Source of the DNA: a bacterium UBA1790
GTDB lineage: Bacteria > Bacteroidota > Bacteroidia > Bacteroidales > Muribaculaceae
Direction: 5' to 3'
Assembly (NCBI GenBank): GCA_002314465.1
Contig: DCGA01000186.1
Coordinates: forward strand, 3,511 to 11,372
DNA: 7,862 nt
The notes beneath the pieces were generated by a model. It was not told the DNA's origin, ran no database searches, and saw only the letters and a program-made list of their open reading frames with translations. Of this stretch, positions 6,934 through 7,862 are shown piece by piece. Every line of letters begins with the position of its first letter. Position 1 is the stretch's first letter. A program made the position numbers and the translations under genes.

Positions 6934-6973
6934 GGAATTGGGGCCGGATGAAAGCCTCAATTCCCAAATTTTT
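6932..6973 (+). terminator. Strong intrinsic terminator between the GHL10 gene and the next gene
   Basis: TGGGAATTGGGGC (6932-6944) pairs with GCCTCAATTCCCA (6954-6966) in a 13-bp stem containing one G-U pair and closed by a 9-nt loop. AAATTTTT follows (the T run is 6969-6973). It begins 24 bp after the GHL10 stop at 6908 and ends 9 nt before the ATG at 6983. It should end the GHL10 transcript; any read-through would express the downstream gene. Confidence 0.85.
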
Positions 6974-6982
6974 AGAAAGATT

Positions 6983-7831
6983 ATGAAACGAACACTGCTT
7001 CTCGCGGCAGCATGCATCACCGCAGCCGCAACGTGGGCAACCACCTACTCATGCAAGTACTTTGCCATTGACACCCCCGATGACAGTTGGCAGATAGACC
7101 AAAACCATGCATTGGGCGAGATGGGTGCACGCATTATGGTATCGCGCAACGACGGCACCAACGGCCTTACCCACCTGGCTCGCATCGACTACATCGACCG
7201 ACCGTTCACACCGGCAAGCTATCTGCAGGATCAGGTTGTAGACCGCCGCGACAACTTTGCACACAGCGCAAAGGAATTCTCGGGCATCGCCGACACCACG
7301 TTTGCCGGCTATGCGGCTAAGTACGTGAAGTTTGAGAAAGAAGCCAACGGCACGACATACAACTTCACGGCCGTTGCCTTTAATGCAGGATTCGGCACAG
7401 TGTTAGTAATTCAAGGACAACAAAGCGATGCCGCCGCCATCGTGGGTCGTATAACCTCGACCATTAAGCCGGTAGTCCCCGCACAGCCGCAGACGCTCGG
7501 CCAGTTGGTTGAGGCAAGCAAGGCATCCCTTGACAAGCGTCGCGCCACATGGGACGACAACGGGGAGAAACTCATCTCGGTAACCCTGCCCGACGCCACC
7601 ACAGTGCAGCTCGACATGGAAATACCCTTTGTGACCCGCGAGGCAATCGTGGTTCCCACCTTTGTACAAGCCAAGCGCAAACAATGGATAAAGCACCGCA
7701 AAGAGGTGGCGCTGCGCTGCAGCATTGTAGAGATGGCAGTGAAAGAAGGCCGTAGCATAAAGTATGTATATCACGAGAGCAAGGGCGCCGAGATAGGCTC
7801 AATGCTCATTCTGCCCGAAGAGGTTAGGTAG
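6983..7831 (+). CDS. Exported protein of unknown function (282 aa)
   Basis: I do not recognise a named family. The start was set at ATG 6983 because it opens a clean signal peptide (MKRTLLLAAACITAAATWA, cleavage likely after Ala19) and follows AGAAAGA. An in-frame ATG at 6923 would add 20 hydrophilic residues encoded across the terminator hairpin and bury the signal peptide, so it is unlikely. Residues about 22-162 have an alternating strand pattern with YFAIDTPDDSW near the start and TFAGYAAKYVKF (106-117) in the middle. This recalls PsbP/DUF1795-like alpha/beta domains; that is inference from pattern only. Residues about 172-282 look like a second unit with strands (KLISVTL, AIVVPTFV) and a basic helix (QAKRKQWIKHRKE, 229-241). 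There is no lipobox, so it is probably periplasmic or secreted. It lies directly behind a terminator and before a heptamer repeat. Confidence 0.78.
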   Translation: MKRTLLLAAACITAAATWATTYSCKYFAIDTPDDSWQIDQNHALGEMGARIMVSRNDGTNGLTHLARIDYIDRPFTPASYLQDQVVDRRDNFAHSAKEFSGIADTTFAGYAAKYVKFEKEANGTTYNFTAVAFNAGFGTVLVIQGQQSDAAAIVGRITSTIKPVVPAQPQTLGQLVEASKASLDKRRATWDDNGEKLISVTLPDATTVQLDMEIPFVTREAIVVPTFVQAKRKQWIKHRKEVALRCSIVEMAVKEGRSIKYVYHESKGAEIGSMLILPEEVR

Positions 7832-7837
7832 GTGTTT

Positions 7838-7862
7838 GGTTTAAGGTTTAAGGTTTAGGGTT
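7838..7862 (+). repeat. Tandem heptamer repeat GGTTTAA, cut by the window edge
   Basis: Two exact GGTTTAA units (7838-7844, 7845-7851), one GGTTTAG unit (7852-7858) and a partial GGTT (7859-7862) follow one another without gaps. GGTGTTT at 7831-7837 is in the same phase and may be a decayed unit. The array starts right after the stop codon at 7829-7831. Its full length cannot be seen. Confidence 0.8.

Noticed and set aside
6923..6982. Upstream in-frame ATG that would extend the exported protein by 20 residues
   Set aside because: The extension is translated across the terminator hairpin, is hydrophilic, and would place an otherwise clean signal peptide internally.

Overview
This window looks like chromosomal DNA from a gut-type member of the Bacteroidales, with Muribaculaceae or Prevotellaceae as the best guess. 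Three gene starts are preceded by the Bacteroidetes -7 box (TAnnTTTG), and the leaders are AT-rich with little or no Shine-Dalgarno sequence. There are Bacteroidetes-style small lipoproteins and a secreted glycosidase-like protein ending in a dockerin-like calcium repeat, a tail I associate with these families. Every complete gene is on the + strand. No tRNA, rRNA, CRISPR array, insertion sequence or phage gene was seen.

Layout: (1) 1-102 is the last 33 codons of an unidentified gene, closed by a good intrinsic terminator (133-160). (2) 231-1323 is a self-contained pfkA unit: promoter, ATP-type 6-phosphofructokinase, and a strong hairpin. (3) 1419-4154 is a four-gene operon of two small predicted lipoproteins of unknown function, a trans-polyprenyl diphosphate synthase and a TatD-family hydrolase. 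It has a 3-bp gap, then two successive 4-bp ATGA overlaps, so translation is probably coupled. (4) 4183-6973 is a single-gene unit: promoter, an 881-residue secreted GHL10 (DUF187) glycosidase-like protein with Fn3-like modules and a dockerin-like tail, and a terminator. (5) 6983-7831 encodes a 282-residue exported protein of unknown function that starts only 9 nt after that terminator. The window ends inside a short tandem heptamer repeat (GGTTTAA).

How the genes fit together: pfkA serves glycolysis. The prenyl synthase supplies linear isoprenoid diphosphate for quinone or carrier-lipid synthesis. The GHL10 protein probably acts on glycans outside the cytoplasm; its E. coli relative DigH (YddW) cleaves denuded peptidoglycan strands. 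The two lipoproteins co-transcribed with an isoprenoid gene, and the exported protein behind the terminator, are the real unknowns. Most of the window is ordinary core genome. I found no convincing new multi-gene defence, mobile or biosynthetic system. No stretch longer than 300 bases lacks a gene; the longest gaps are 103-283 and 1265-1453, and both hold terminators and promoters.
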